Shown: positions 24,101 through 36,100 of the stretch, piece by piece
Layout of the letters: each line of letters opens with the position of its first letter
Numbering within the stretch: the first letter of the stretch is position 1
Source: Shinisaurus crocodilurus
Taxonomy: Eukaryota; Chordata; Lepidosauria; Squamata; Shinisauridae
Assembly (NCBI GenBank): GCA_021292165.1
Contig: JAHFWL010000062.1
Coordinates: 43,061-107,060, forward strand
Length of the DNA: 64,000 nucleotides
Direction of reading: 5' to 3'
Position numbers and translations under genes: made by a program
Notes under the pieces: generated by a model
Seen by the model: only the letters and a program-made list of their open reading frames with translations
What the model was told of the DNA's origin: nothing
Databases searched by the model: none

Positions 24101-27100
24101 CAGCGCTGTGGAGGAGGTGTTGCTTAGCCCTTCCCTTGTGGGTCGTTGCCCTCTAGAAATTGCCCCTCACCCCCACCAACCTCCCCTTTCTCGCTGCAAG
24201 GTGAAAATACTTGGATCATGAGTGAGAAAGCAGCTGGGGGGGGGGAGTTTAGCAGACAAATGGCGTGGGAGCTCTCCCCACCGCCCCAGTCCCACAGTAT
24301 TGATCAAATATGGAGACTCCCTAACACTGCGTGAAAGTTAAAAAAAAAAAAAAAGCCACCAGGAGACACTCCACACGTCCCTTGTATCATGTCAAGTTTG
24401 GCCGAAAGAAAGCTGTTCGTCCTACCATTTTGCAAAAGGGCGAAAGCACAAAGTGTTACGTCCAGGATGACCAGATGCAGAGGAAGACAGGGGTCTGCCA
24501 CGACACGGCCCTTTACACTTTAGGACCAGGCGCATAAACCCTTCTCCGGCTAAGCATCAACACAAAAACCTGAGGGGAGGGTCAAATGAAACCTTTCCCC
24601 TACTAATGAGGGAAAAGATCAATACTGGTTATGAAGGATCTATTTTTAAATTTATGATACTGAGGGTACAAAGGTGTGCGTGTGTGTAGATTTAAAAGTA
24701 AAGCAGGTTAATAACACCAAGCTGACACGTAGGATTCGGGTAGCAAACAAATAAAAATAAGTTTACGGTATTTTAATTCTCAAAATCTTAGTTCCAGAAA
24801 AGAACTTAAACCTGACTACACCAAACACTTTATAATTAACCCAAGTCCCTATAATGCTAAATACTTTCACTCCTCAGACGAGCACTGATTTCTCTCAAAA
24901 CTCCTGACAAGACACAAATAACCCAACTAGCCTAACTCCTGTAACACACTCAACTCTTCACTCAACTGGACTAACTCTGACATCACCCAAACACTCCTTA
25001 TATACAGTATTTTTCCATGTATAAGACTATACTTTTTCCTAAAATTTTTAGACTAAAAATTGAGGGTCGTCTTATACACGGAAGTAAGCCAAGGAGAGAA
25101 CCGCGCGGTTGCGAAACTGCCCAGTGGGGGGCGTCTTATACATTGGCGCATCTTATAGACGGAAAAATACGGTACTCCTCCCCCCCACCCTTTCCAAGAC
25201 ATCACACTAAAAACGTGGCTGTTCAGGCGGGAATATGGGGTGGGCTAAGATTTTAAAATTTTATACTGTTTTAATGTATTTTATTCTGTTTTTATGTACA
25301 TTGCACAGGGTGGCCGGTTTACCGGCCAGATGGGCGATAAATAAATGCTAATAATAATAATAACAACAACAACAACAACAACAACGCAGCAGCAGCAACA
25401 ACAAACCACACCCACTCGGTTCAACATTCTAGACACACTAAACATACTAATGCAGACATACACCTGGGAACTGAATTGTGGGGTTATGCCGCAGGCTCCT
25501 GTACTTTTTGTAGCTCAGCAGAGGAGGGAATTTTAGCTGGTTCATCTCTCTGATGATCAGCTGCAAATATTCAAAGGGACTGGCTTCCTGTCCTCCTTTG
25601 CTTCTGGTTGCCCTAGCCACAAATACATCCAACAAAAAGGTTGGGGGGGGGCGCAGGGGGAGAGTTCCACTCTTACCAACAGCACCAGTATCATGGGACC
25701 TTGGTAGATGTAGTCGGTGTAAATTCCTGCACGCTTTCCAAACCAGCACCTGCAATTAAAAATGAAAAAAAAAAACCCAACAAAACCATGATGAGGACTT
25801 GCCTTGACCCACAGCTGAAGCTGAGCTGACGTTCAAGCTCCAGAGTCCAAATCCATTTCTGATCTTAGAAGTATAACCCTAACAACAACAACATATGTTC
25901 ATGTGCAGAGAGTGCCTTTCCCTCACCCACAATTAGTCCCTCCCACGATATGTAAGGCAAGGAGGAAGAGTTTCTAGGTCAGAAGGCATAATATGTTGGC
26001 AAGCTTTGAACCTCAGCATCTCAACCGTTGGAAATTAAGGGCCAAACTGGACGGGAAGGCACAATTGGTTTCATGGGCCTTTTAAAAGAAAAGAAATAAC
26101 AGGCGTGGGGCAGGGTGGAGAATCAGAACCATGGTACACAGGAAGGGGTGGTTTTAACCTTTCCCCCTGTGTAACGATCCCATTGAAAATTGCCCCACCC
26201 ACAATGCTGCTATTCTCCCCAGGAAGAAAGGTGCCATTGGCACCAATGGCAGCTTCCCTCTCAGCTTTAAGGGAGGGGGATTTTCATTGGGACTGCAGTG
26301 TGGGAGGGGAGAGAAAAGTTAAATCGCACTCTTTCCATGCACCACAGCCCTGATCAGGTCCTCCCCATGTCTGCTATTTTAAAAAAACCAGAACCAAATC
26401 AAGCCTTTCCTGTATTCTCCAGTTTGGCCCTCAGCCTCTGGGTTCCTGATATCGCTCAGCACCACCACTAGGCCCATAGGAATGCAGTGAGTGTGAAAGG
26501 CATGAAAAGGGCTCCATCTTTCCCCGGGGAAAAGAACCTTTTCACCCAAACAGGGAGCCCCTTTTAAGCAGCTTGTAACCCCAAGCACAAGTGTGGTCTG
26601 GTTTCAGCTATAACCGCAGCCGGGGCTTAGCATGGAAGTGAAAAGCCACAGCCGACAATGGCAGCAGGCCGAAATCAATTCCATTTGCCTGCGTGATTAA
26701 TGACTACGGAACGGAGTTGTCAGGGGGCTGCTAAGTCCTCCATTAGCAAGTCCCTGGGAAAGCAGGATCCAGGGCCCCGGGGGGAAACACCTCAGCCCCA
26801 CTCTCATTAAACTCTAGCCTCCTTTAGCTGGACGGGGCCTCCCACGTTAGTATTTCATTAGCAATGGCCAGAGCTGTGTACTGTATTAAAAAAAAAAAAG
26901 TGTATATCCCCACCAGGTAGTTGAATTCTACTATGTGAATAAATTGTGCAGGTTTCTCTAGATTTTCTAAATTTTCATAATCTATTCTGCTTCTGCTAGC
27001 CACAAAGGAGAGCAAGGAAAGGAATATGGCAGCGTGCTGAAAGCTCACCCCTTCAGCTCCGCAAGGCCCTGCTCCCCTGCTACTGAGGACCAAATTAGAT

Positions 27101-30100
27101 GGAGAGACTGGAGTTCCAGGGCTGGATCTCTCTCCTCTTTACATTTATTATAAAAGCAAGTGTGTGTGTGTGTGTGTGTATGTGTGTGTAGGGATTGGGT
27201 TTGGACCACAATGCTGAGAGGTAAGAGCAGAATTAACCCTTTCCCCCCTATGCAATTTTCCTGATGTAAAGTGCCCCCCCCAAAGCTTCTATTGGCCCCA
27301 TTCGGAAAAACATATGTCCTTCCCCGGACACACACACTTACCGTACTCTATCCATCAGGACTAGAATCCTGGCTCAAGCTTATTCAATCCATCAAGTGTC
27401 AACTATAAAGAAAAGAAGCTGTCCCTTTTTACCTCTCGCGGTTTACAGACAATCCCAAGATTTAAGCATCCGCCTTTTTGCGCAGGTGGGTTGCCGCTTG
27501 GCGGGTTTACCAGCGGCCCGGTAGCAGGAGCAGGAGAAGGGCCGCTTGCAATGGCCAAGGAAGTGCCGGTAAGCAGGACTGCTCTCGCTTCCTACTTAGT
27601 CTGCCGAAATCACCGGCATTTGCAAAATGTTGAATGTTTCTCGGAAGCCAGTAGAGCACCTCTGCTCTCACCTCCAGGTCCCTCCATTGCGCCCACTCCA
27701 AGCAATGTGGCACAAGCATTACCACAGCGGCAGAAGGGAGGTGGGGGAGGGATTGGGGCCAACTTACTTCTTGTTGTCATAGTAGAGTTTCCCAATGGCC
27801 CAAGCAATGATGATGGGGAAAGGGATGCCTGTGAAGGAAAGTAAATACAGATTTCAGTGTGGCTCCACGGATAAGGGACTCAGCAATAGGAGGGTGGGGG
27901 GCGGAAGGAGGGAGGAAAAAGGATTTGAGGACTCAGCTCAGCTCCCAGGTTTGGGCCTCATCCACACATGCCATACAATAACACCACCATGCTATTTCCT
28001 GAGCTCAGACCCAGAACCTATTTTTGTGTGTGAGGGCCTGGTCTTGGAAGGTATGAAGTGACTGTAAAAATGAGAATGCCTGTGAGCATATGCAGAGTGC
28101 AGGGGTTAATTTGTGGTCCTGGGATCACTACAGTTCAGTCCCAGATCTGTTTCCAGTACCAGATCAGAAGAGTACACGATGGCACCAGAACTTGCTTTCA
28201 GTTCTGGGTGTTAGCAATGGAAATATGTACATGAAAGGAAGAGTGCTTCTGAACAGATGCAGAGGGCTGAGTATGTGCACAAAAGAATGAGTGCTTTTGA
28301 ACATGTGCAGAGGGCTGAGATTAATCTAGTCCAGGGCTCTCCATCCTTGGGGGTCCCCAGATGTTGCCGCCCTACAGCTCCCAGCATACCCAGCCAGCAT
28401 GGCTAATGGCAAGGGATTCTGGGAGCTGTAGTCCAGCAACATCTGGGGACCCAAGGTTGGAGAGCCCTGCTCTAGTACATCCTTACAGTGCCGAACTGGG
28501 CCCAGAGATTTGTGAAGTAATAATAAACGCAACGAGTTCCCTGAGCAAGCACAAAGTTGCCTCACCACTTAGTAGCTGCATATATCCTGGGCGACGTTGG
28601 GCCAGTCACTGCCTCTCAGCCTAACCTACCTCACAGGGTTGTTGTGAGGATAAAATGGAGAGGAGGAGGAGGAGGATTCTGTAAGCCACCTTGGGTTCCT
28701 TGCAGGAAAAAAGGCGGGGTATAAATATAATAAATAAATAAATAAATAAATGTTTAAGTTAGGGAATAAGTTAGGGCCTTGCCTGTCCCATTGCCCAGTA
28801 CATTTCACTGGGAGTGTGCTCTGGGGAGAGTCTCTTCCTTTTATACCAGTGTTCTCCAACCTTGGGTCCCCTGATGTTTTTCGCCTACAACTCCCAGCAT
28901 GCCCCAGCCAGCGTTGCTGGCTGGGGCATGCTGGGAGTTGTAGGCCAAAAACATCTGGGGACCCAAGGTTGGAGAACACTGTTTTATACAGTGGTAGGGT
29001 GAGAAAACGGAGTTCTCCCCAGGAGACGCCCGCTGTCACCTAGCCACTCTGCAAAGCATGCCAACTCACACCAGCCGATGCAGATGAACATCCATTTCCG
29101 CAGCTTGTCAGTAGAATAGGTGAGGACGATGGCCGTATGAAGATAGCAGCCCTCGCCAAACATCCAGAAGAAATTGGTGACGTGAAAGTAGTTGTAGGCG
29201 GCTGTGACGAGGCGACACCACGGCTACAGGGTGAAGAAGAAGAATAGGCAGAGTGGGTTAAGAAGCACCACAGCCAGACTAGATCCACGACCAAGCTGGC
29301 CTCCCCTTTCTAATGGCAAGACTGCTCAGCCGCTTCCGCAGGTCCACACACCCTGGCCCTGCCAACCGTTGAATACCCAGAAAAGTAAGATTGAGGATCC
29401 AGACTTTTTGATCTGTCCCCACTAAATCAAAGCACAGCAAACCAGGGATGTTGAAGAGTCTTTGGACCCGAGTCTCGAATCCGAGTCCTTGGTCCAAAAT
29501 GGTGACTCACGAGTCACGAGTCACTCCCAAAGCTGACTCCACAAGTCCCTATTAAAATCAATGGGTTTTCCCCCCAACAAAATAAGGCTACTTCAGATGT
29601 GTGGCTTAAATAAATTCTAGGCACAAGTGTGCCTTTTTATTTCAAAACTCTGCAACTGATTTTGGCAAGAACAGACCAGGCAGACAAACCCAAAATAATC
29701 AGGCAGGCAGAGGAGGCAGGGAACTCCAAAGCAGGCAGGCAGAGGCCTTTGTCTTGGACAATTCAAACTGTGGAACTGGTTAAGAAGAGACCGGGCAGGC
29801 AGAGGAGGCTGGGAACCCCAAACAGGCAGGCAGAGGCAGCCAAACCATACCCAAAATGTCTGAAAGGTTGCATTTTAGGGAAATGATTTTAAAAAATAAA
29901 CTTGCTGTACTTCCTAAAACCTATCCATGTTGCATTTGAGGAACACGATTTTGGAACACGAGTCCTTGGTCTCGAGTCCCGAGTCGAGTCTCAAGTCCCA
30001 TTAAAAATATTGGGACTCGAGTCTCACTCGAGTCAGAGGGGGCAGGGGGGACTCAGTCCGACTCACGAGTCGAGTCCTGGAGTCTCCATCCCTGCAGCAA

Positions 30101-33100
30101 ACTGCTAGAGAGTTCATCTGTAAATGAATTAAGGCTTGCATAACCCTTCAGGGTGCAATCCTATGCATGTTTAGATGGGGGGGGGGACTCCTGGGAGTCA
30201 TTGGATTTTTTTCCTGTCTAAACATGCATAGGATTGTGCCCTAAATTGGTAGAGCTCCTTCTGACACCTCAGTTCCTTTACAGGCTAAGGAGAACTTTGC
30301 TAAGGCTGAGCTGCTAGATCGCTCAGCTCAAGAGACTTGAAAGCATTCCCTAGCCATGTTCTCCAACCTTGGGTCCCCAGATGTTTTTGGCCTACAACTC
30401 CCAGCATGTATGCTGGCTGGGGCATGCTGGGAGTTGTAGGCCAAAAACATCTGGGGACCCAAGGCTGGAGAGCCCTGCTGTAGCACCGACAGTCCTTTTT
30501 TGGAGAACACTGCCTAGCTTCTTTGACAAAAAAAAGCGTAATCAGCAGATGCCTAGATTAGAATTTCCAGCGCAGAGCAGTAAAGTTTTTGACCTACTCC
30601 AATCCCCATCTTTTTTTTTTAGCTTTAAGGCCAGGCACTATGAAACATTGATAATATACCTTTATACCCTCCCCCCCCTGTGAAAAAGTTTGACAGGTTT
30701 ATGGGCCTTCATATCACCTGATCCACTTGAAGGGGCGGGAATGACAACAGAGCCCCGTGAGTGCAAGATGGGAGATTAAAAAATCCTGTTCCCGTGTGTA
30801 GACGCCCATAAATCCACACACAGAAGTTCAGATCTTTCTCTCCCTCTCTCTCTGCGCAGCGTGCAGCGTTTCGGTTGCAAACAGCCAGCCAGCTCCTGTA
30901 ATCCGACTCCAGCTGCCAGCTCCCCTGTTTACAGATTCCATGTAGCAAAGAAATAACTCTGTAACTCCACAGGTCTATTCTACCTGTTTATTTACTTTAG
31001 CAAGTAATATTCTACAGAGTATACATTCCTAGTTACAGTCCATGTGCAGAGTACAATGCATAGCAAGCATTTATTCCAGTGGAGCAAGGTTGGCTTTACT
31101 CCACCCAGCAAAGACGTTACATGGTTGCATAAGTCCAGCAAGCAAAAGTCAGAAGAAAAGAGTGAAGAGAGAGAACAGTTCTGCTTCTCTCTAAAATTGC
31201 TCCAGACAGAAAAACAAGTCAGTACGTCACCAGAAAGCATAAACCATGTGACAGGCTCATACTGTTTCCCAGGCTTAGCTCCCATGAGAACCAACACGGG
31301 AAATAGGAGACAAAACATAACCTGTTTACCAGCCATTCTGTTCCTTCCATGTTGTAAACAATGTGCTGCAGCTTGTGAATGTGATACAGATCACAACATC
31401 CCCCCACATACTGTAGTACATCTTGTTTATATTTACTCAATGAGGCCTAGTGCCATCATTAGTTTCCTGTGTCTTACTACAGGCAATGGTTTTGTGAAAA
31501 GATCTGCCACCATTTCCCCTGTTGCACAGTACCTGAGTGTTACCCACCCTTTTTGCACACAGTCCTTTACATGAGAGTAACGAAAATCAATGTGTTTGGT
31601 TCTTGGCCTACATTTTTCATTGAGAGCCATGCTTATGCAAGCCTGGTTGTCCTCAAAAATTGTAACAGCCTTGTCTACTGGTATGTGCATATCAGCAAAC
31701 AATTGTTTGAACCACTCAATCTCATTACATGCTTGAGATAGACTGATGAATTCAGATTCTGCGCTAGATACAGCCACACAAGATTGTTTGCGAGTGTACC
31801 AGTCAATCAAACTGTTATCATACATTATCACAGTCCCACTTGTAGACTTCCTATCTGTTGCAGACCCCCAATCAGCATCAGTGTACACACAAAAACCTCC
31901 CTCTGTGTGTGATGACAATTTCAGTTTGCAATTCATGGAACCTTTTAAATACCTTAACACACGTTTCACAGCTAGCCAATCATACATAGAAGGATTTTGC
32001 GTTTTCCTGCTAAGTATGTTTACAGCATTGCTGATGTCTGGCCTACTCACATTTGCCAAATATAGCAGGCTTCCAATAACACTTTGATATTTTCCAATAT
32101 CCTCAAATTCAGTGTTATCTGTGTGCTTTTGATATTCAAGAGTCATTGAAGTGATAACTGGGTTACAATCCTCCAATCCATGAATTTCCAGCAATTTCTG
32201 AATTTTTCCACTTTGTTCAACCAAGAAAGAACCTTCCTCATCTTGGGATAATTGCATTCCAAGATAATGTTGTACCAAACCTAGATCTTTCAGTTCAAAG
32301 TGTGCTTGCAATTCTTGTGCAATTTTGTCTTTTTGAATTACTGATTCTGTTACCAGCAATATATCATCAACAAAGACCAACAAATACACCCAGTTTCCCT
32401 GTTCTGTGTGATTTGTGTACAGACAGTGATCAGCCTTGCTTTGTTTGAATCCCAAACTAATCAAAACTCTGTCTAGTTTTTGGTTCCAGCATCGAGCTGC
32501 CTGCTTTAACCCATATATGGACTTGTGCAGACGACATACAAGACTGGGATTTTCTACAAAACCTTTTGGCTGCTGCATGTAGATTTCCTCTTGTAATTCA
32601 CCATATAGGAAAGCAGTTTTTACATCAAAATGAAATGCCATCATTTTTCTTTGTGCTGCCAATTTCAACAACAATCTGACAATTGCATACCTTGTTGTTG
32701 GTGCAAACACGGAATCAAAATCTACCCCATGTTTTTGTGCAAACCCTCTCGCAACGAGTCTTGCCCTGTACCTTTCCACCTGCCCCTGGTGATTTGTTTT
32801 CACCTTGTACACCCATTTACAGGTGATTGCCTTGCGCCCTACAGGCAAAGATACTAGACTCCAAGTTTTGTTATCATGCATTGCATTGATTTCATCCTGC
32901 ATGGCCTCAAACCAATCATTTTTCACCTTTGGTTCCATGCTCTGGATTTCTTCAAAACTTTGTGGTTCTAAAGCTATCTTGAGAGCTTTATGTACAACAG
33001 TTTTCCCACTTTGGAATTCATCCTGATATCTAACAGGTGTTTTGCGTTCTCGGGTTGAACGCCTTAGAGATTGTTCACCTCCCTCCTGCTCCCCAGATAT

Positions 33101-36100
33101 CTGCCCAGTGGCTTGTTCTGTCCCAGAAGCTTCCTGCTGTGTTTCAGACATTGCATGCATTGGCAATTCCACCAGCTGTTTCTGTTCATTTGTTTGCTCG
33201 TGAAAAATCACATCCCTGCTCAGAATTACCTTGTTGTGGTGTGGTGACCACAACCTGTACCCTTTTGTTTGTGCATCACACCCCAGCAGAAAACATTCAA
33301 AGCTTCTTGGAGATAGCTTTGTTCTGTTTTGAGCCTGTATATGAACAAAACATTTACACCCAAAAATGTGCATGTGTGCTATCTTTGGTTTCCTCCCATG
33401 AAATATTTCATATGGAGTTTTCACAGTTGTGGTGTTGGGTAACCTGTTCAGCAGGTAATTGGCATTTGACAGTGCATCCCCCCAGAAACGGTTTCCCACC
33501 TGTGAGTCAGCTAATTGAGCCCTCATCATTTCCTGGAGTGTTCTGTTGCGTCTTTCAGCAACACCATTTTGAAATGGGGAGTATGGGGCCGTGACTTTGT
33601 GCCCAATACCCTCACTTTCCAAGAATTTCTTGAATTTTGTACTCATGTACTCTCCCCCGCCATCTGTGAGCAATTCACCTATTGGATATTGTTTATATCT
33701 GTTCCCAGCCCATTTAACAAATGATTCAAATCTCTCTTGAACCTGAGACTTATGCAGCAGAAGATAAATAAAACCAAATCTTGAAAAGTCATCAACGAGT
33801 GTCATGTAGTACCTATTTCCCCCATAGCTGTTTTCAAATGGTCCAGCGACGTCAGAGTGTACTAGCTCAAATATTCTTGTGCTAACTCTATCACTGTGTT
33901 TCTGAATGTTAGATCTGTGTGACTTTGCTGTACTGCATACTTCACATTCCACATAATTAGAACAAGGTTTCACTTTCATACCCTCACACAGACCTGGCAT
34001 CTTTTCTATGCTTCTGTAGTTGGCATGCGCGAACCTTTTATGGAAAATATGCACACAATTGTCATGGGGTTTACAATTTGCATACTTTGCCCTCTCATCG
34101 AAATCGAAAACGAAATCCCCCCCCAAAAAATGTGTACAGAGATTTTTAATTTAAGCCGTACTACAGTACTTGTATTGCAAGACGTCGCTTGTATATCAAG
34201 TAAAAAATAAATAAATAAATATTTAAAAATCTGCTTGTCTTGCAAAACGCTCTCAAACCAAGTTACTTGCAATCCAAGGTATTACTGTACTAGAGGCCTG
34301 CAGCTAAAGATTTCCAGTCAATGTCGGCGCTTCAGCCTTCCTCACCTCTGCAGCTTATGGGAGCTGAGCATCGGCAGCCAGAGACCCATCTGCCTGCCCC
34401 GACCTTCTGTGGCAACACAACAATTCAGCCAGTCATAAGAACACAGGAAGCCCACCTTAGACTGAATTAGCTCAGCGTTGCCTCTGCACTAACTGTCCGT
34501 TGCGGTCCAGGGCTACAGGGGGGGGTCTTCCTCCAGGCCTACCCAGAGATTCTGGGGCTTGACACTGGAACATCTTGTATGCCGCTGAGCTACAGCCCCT
34601 CGCATAGGACTTCATCACCACCACCGCCTCCAAATCCCTTTGTGCTTTACAATATAGATCGGTGCTGCTTTTCCAGGCTCGACCTTCATAAAAGGCCAAG
34701 CAGCAGGGACCTCAAAGGTCAGGAGAGGAGGCCAGCCTTCCCTCTTTTGGTTTCTCCTAGATCCGGCAGGCATATGAGCCAAATTGTGGCACTACGGTCA
34801 TCATCAAGCAGTTTGGGCCAGTTTCAGGTGAACCTACCACATTGCTTTCATGCACTTCTGGATTCATGGTGAGCTGCACCACAAACCACGTGGCATTCCG
34901 CAAAATGAAGGCCGTGATCAAGTTCCAGTGGATAATATTCCGTAGGCAGCGGATACTCCTGAAGGAGAAAAAAAGAGACCACACTCAGTGTGACAGAGCA
35001 GGCGAGAGACTAAAAGATCATAAGGCCCAAGCACCCCAGTCTCAAGGATGAATCCTCCCCAAGGATGAATCCTCCCCGCATGATTACCCATTATCTGTTT
35101 TGGATTAACCTTTTAGCCTCACTCACCTCAGGCGCATGAAGAGGACAAAAGCAGCGAGCAAGGCCCCCAGGGAAATGCAGTGCCCAAGGTAGTTGATGAC
35201 CACGGCAACATGGTAGTGCAGCTTGCTCCTCTTCTGTCGGGGGAGAAAAGCGCAAGAGAAGGCCGTGAAGCCAAGGCGGGAGTGCAAGAAAGGGGGAGGA
35301 GGGGTCTGGTTTCCAAACCACTGGGAGGGAGTGGGTAGGTTGGGCCATTTTTTTTGTTCCAAAATTGCTGGGTCAGAGCCAAAGCAAGTGAGCCAAGACA
35401 GAATCTGTCACCTTGGGGTGGAGACAGTGAAGAGTCTGGCATCAGTGGTGGAAACAGGACAGAAACAGGCAGATCAAGGGCAGAGCCTGGCATTTATTTA
35501 TTATATTTATACCCCGCCTTTTTTCCTGCAAGGAACCCAAGGTGGCTTACATAATCCTCATCCTCCTCTTCCTCTCCATTTTATCCTCACAACAACCCTG
35601 TGAGGTAGGTTAGGCTGTGAGTCAAGTGACTGGCCCAAACTTACCCAGTGAGTTTCATGGCCGAGCAGGGACTAGAACCCGGATCTCCCGAGTCCCAGTC
35701 CAACACTCTCACCACTACGCCACACTGGCTCACATTATTGGCTAGCTGACTCCCCTAGGGATGGTCAAAGTCACTTCAACCTTAGTGGAGTCCAAAGACA
35801 GGCCTGTGGCTCATGCTGGCTCAGCTTGTCTGAGTGTGGAAAGCTAAGCAGGGTCAGGCCTGGTGATTACTTGGATGGGAGACCCCTCCTCTAGTTTCCT
35901 GCATTGAGCAGGGGGTTGGACTTGATGGCCTTGTAGGCCCCTCCCAACTCTATGATCTATGACAGAAGTGTCAACTTCCAGGGGACAGAGCAATCCAAAA
36001 GCTACTGGTCCTTTTCTCTTATCTCATAGAATCATAACAGGAAGGGCCTTCTCACTAGAACAGTGTTCTCCAACCTTGGGTCTCCAGATGTTTTGGCCTA

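Larger units (their letters stand above)
24496..25493 (-). mobile_element. Solo LTR, copy 1 (with two later insertions)
   Basis: Homologous to the 522-bp LTR at 58170-58691. Read on the minus strand it starts TGCGGCATAACC and ends CGTGTCGTGGCA. The flanks gggtc and ggctc match at 4 of 5. A 168-bp miniature transposon (25005-25172) and an L2-like tail (about 25215-25405) lie inside it. No internal viral genes are next to it, so it is a recombination remnant. Confidence 0.8.

Noticed and set aside
28750..29043. Recurring translated motif with [20 protein letters not shown] text at many loci
   Set aside because: It is the six-frame translation of the palindromic hAT elements and not a protein family.
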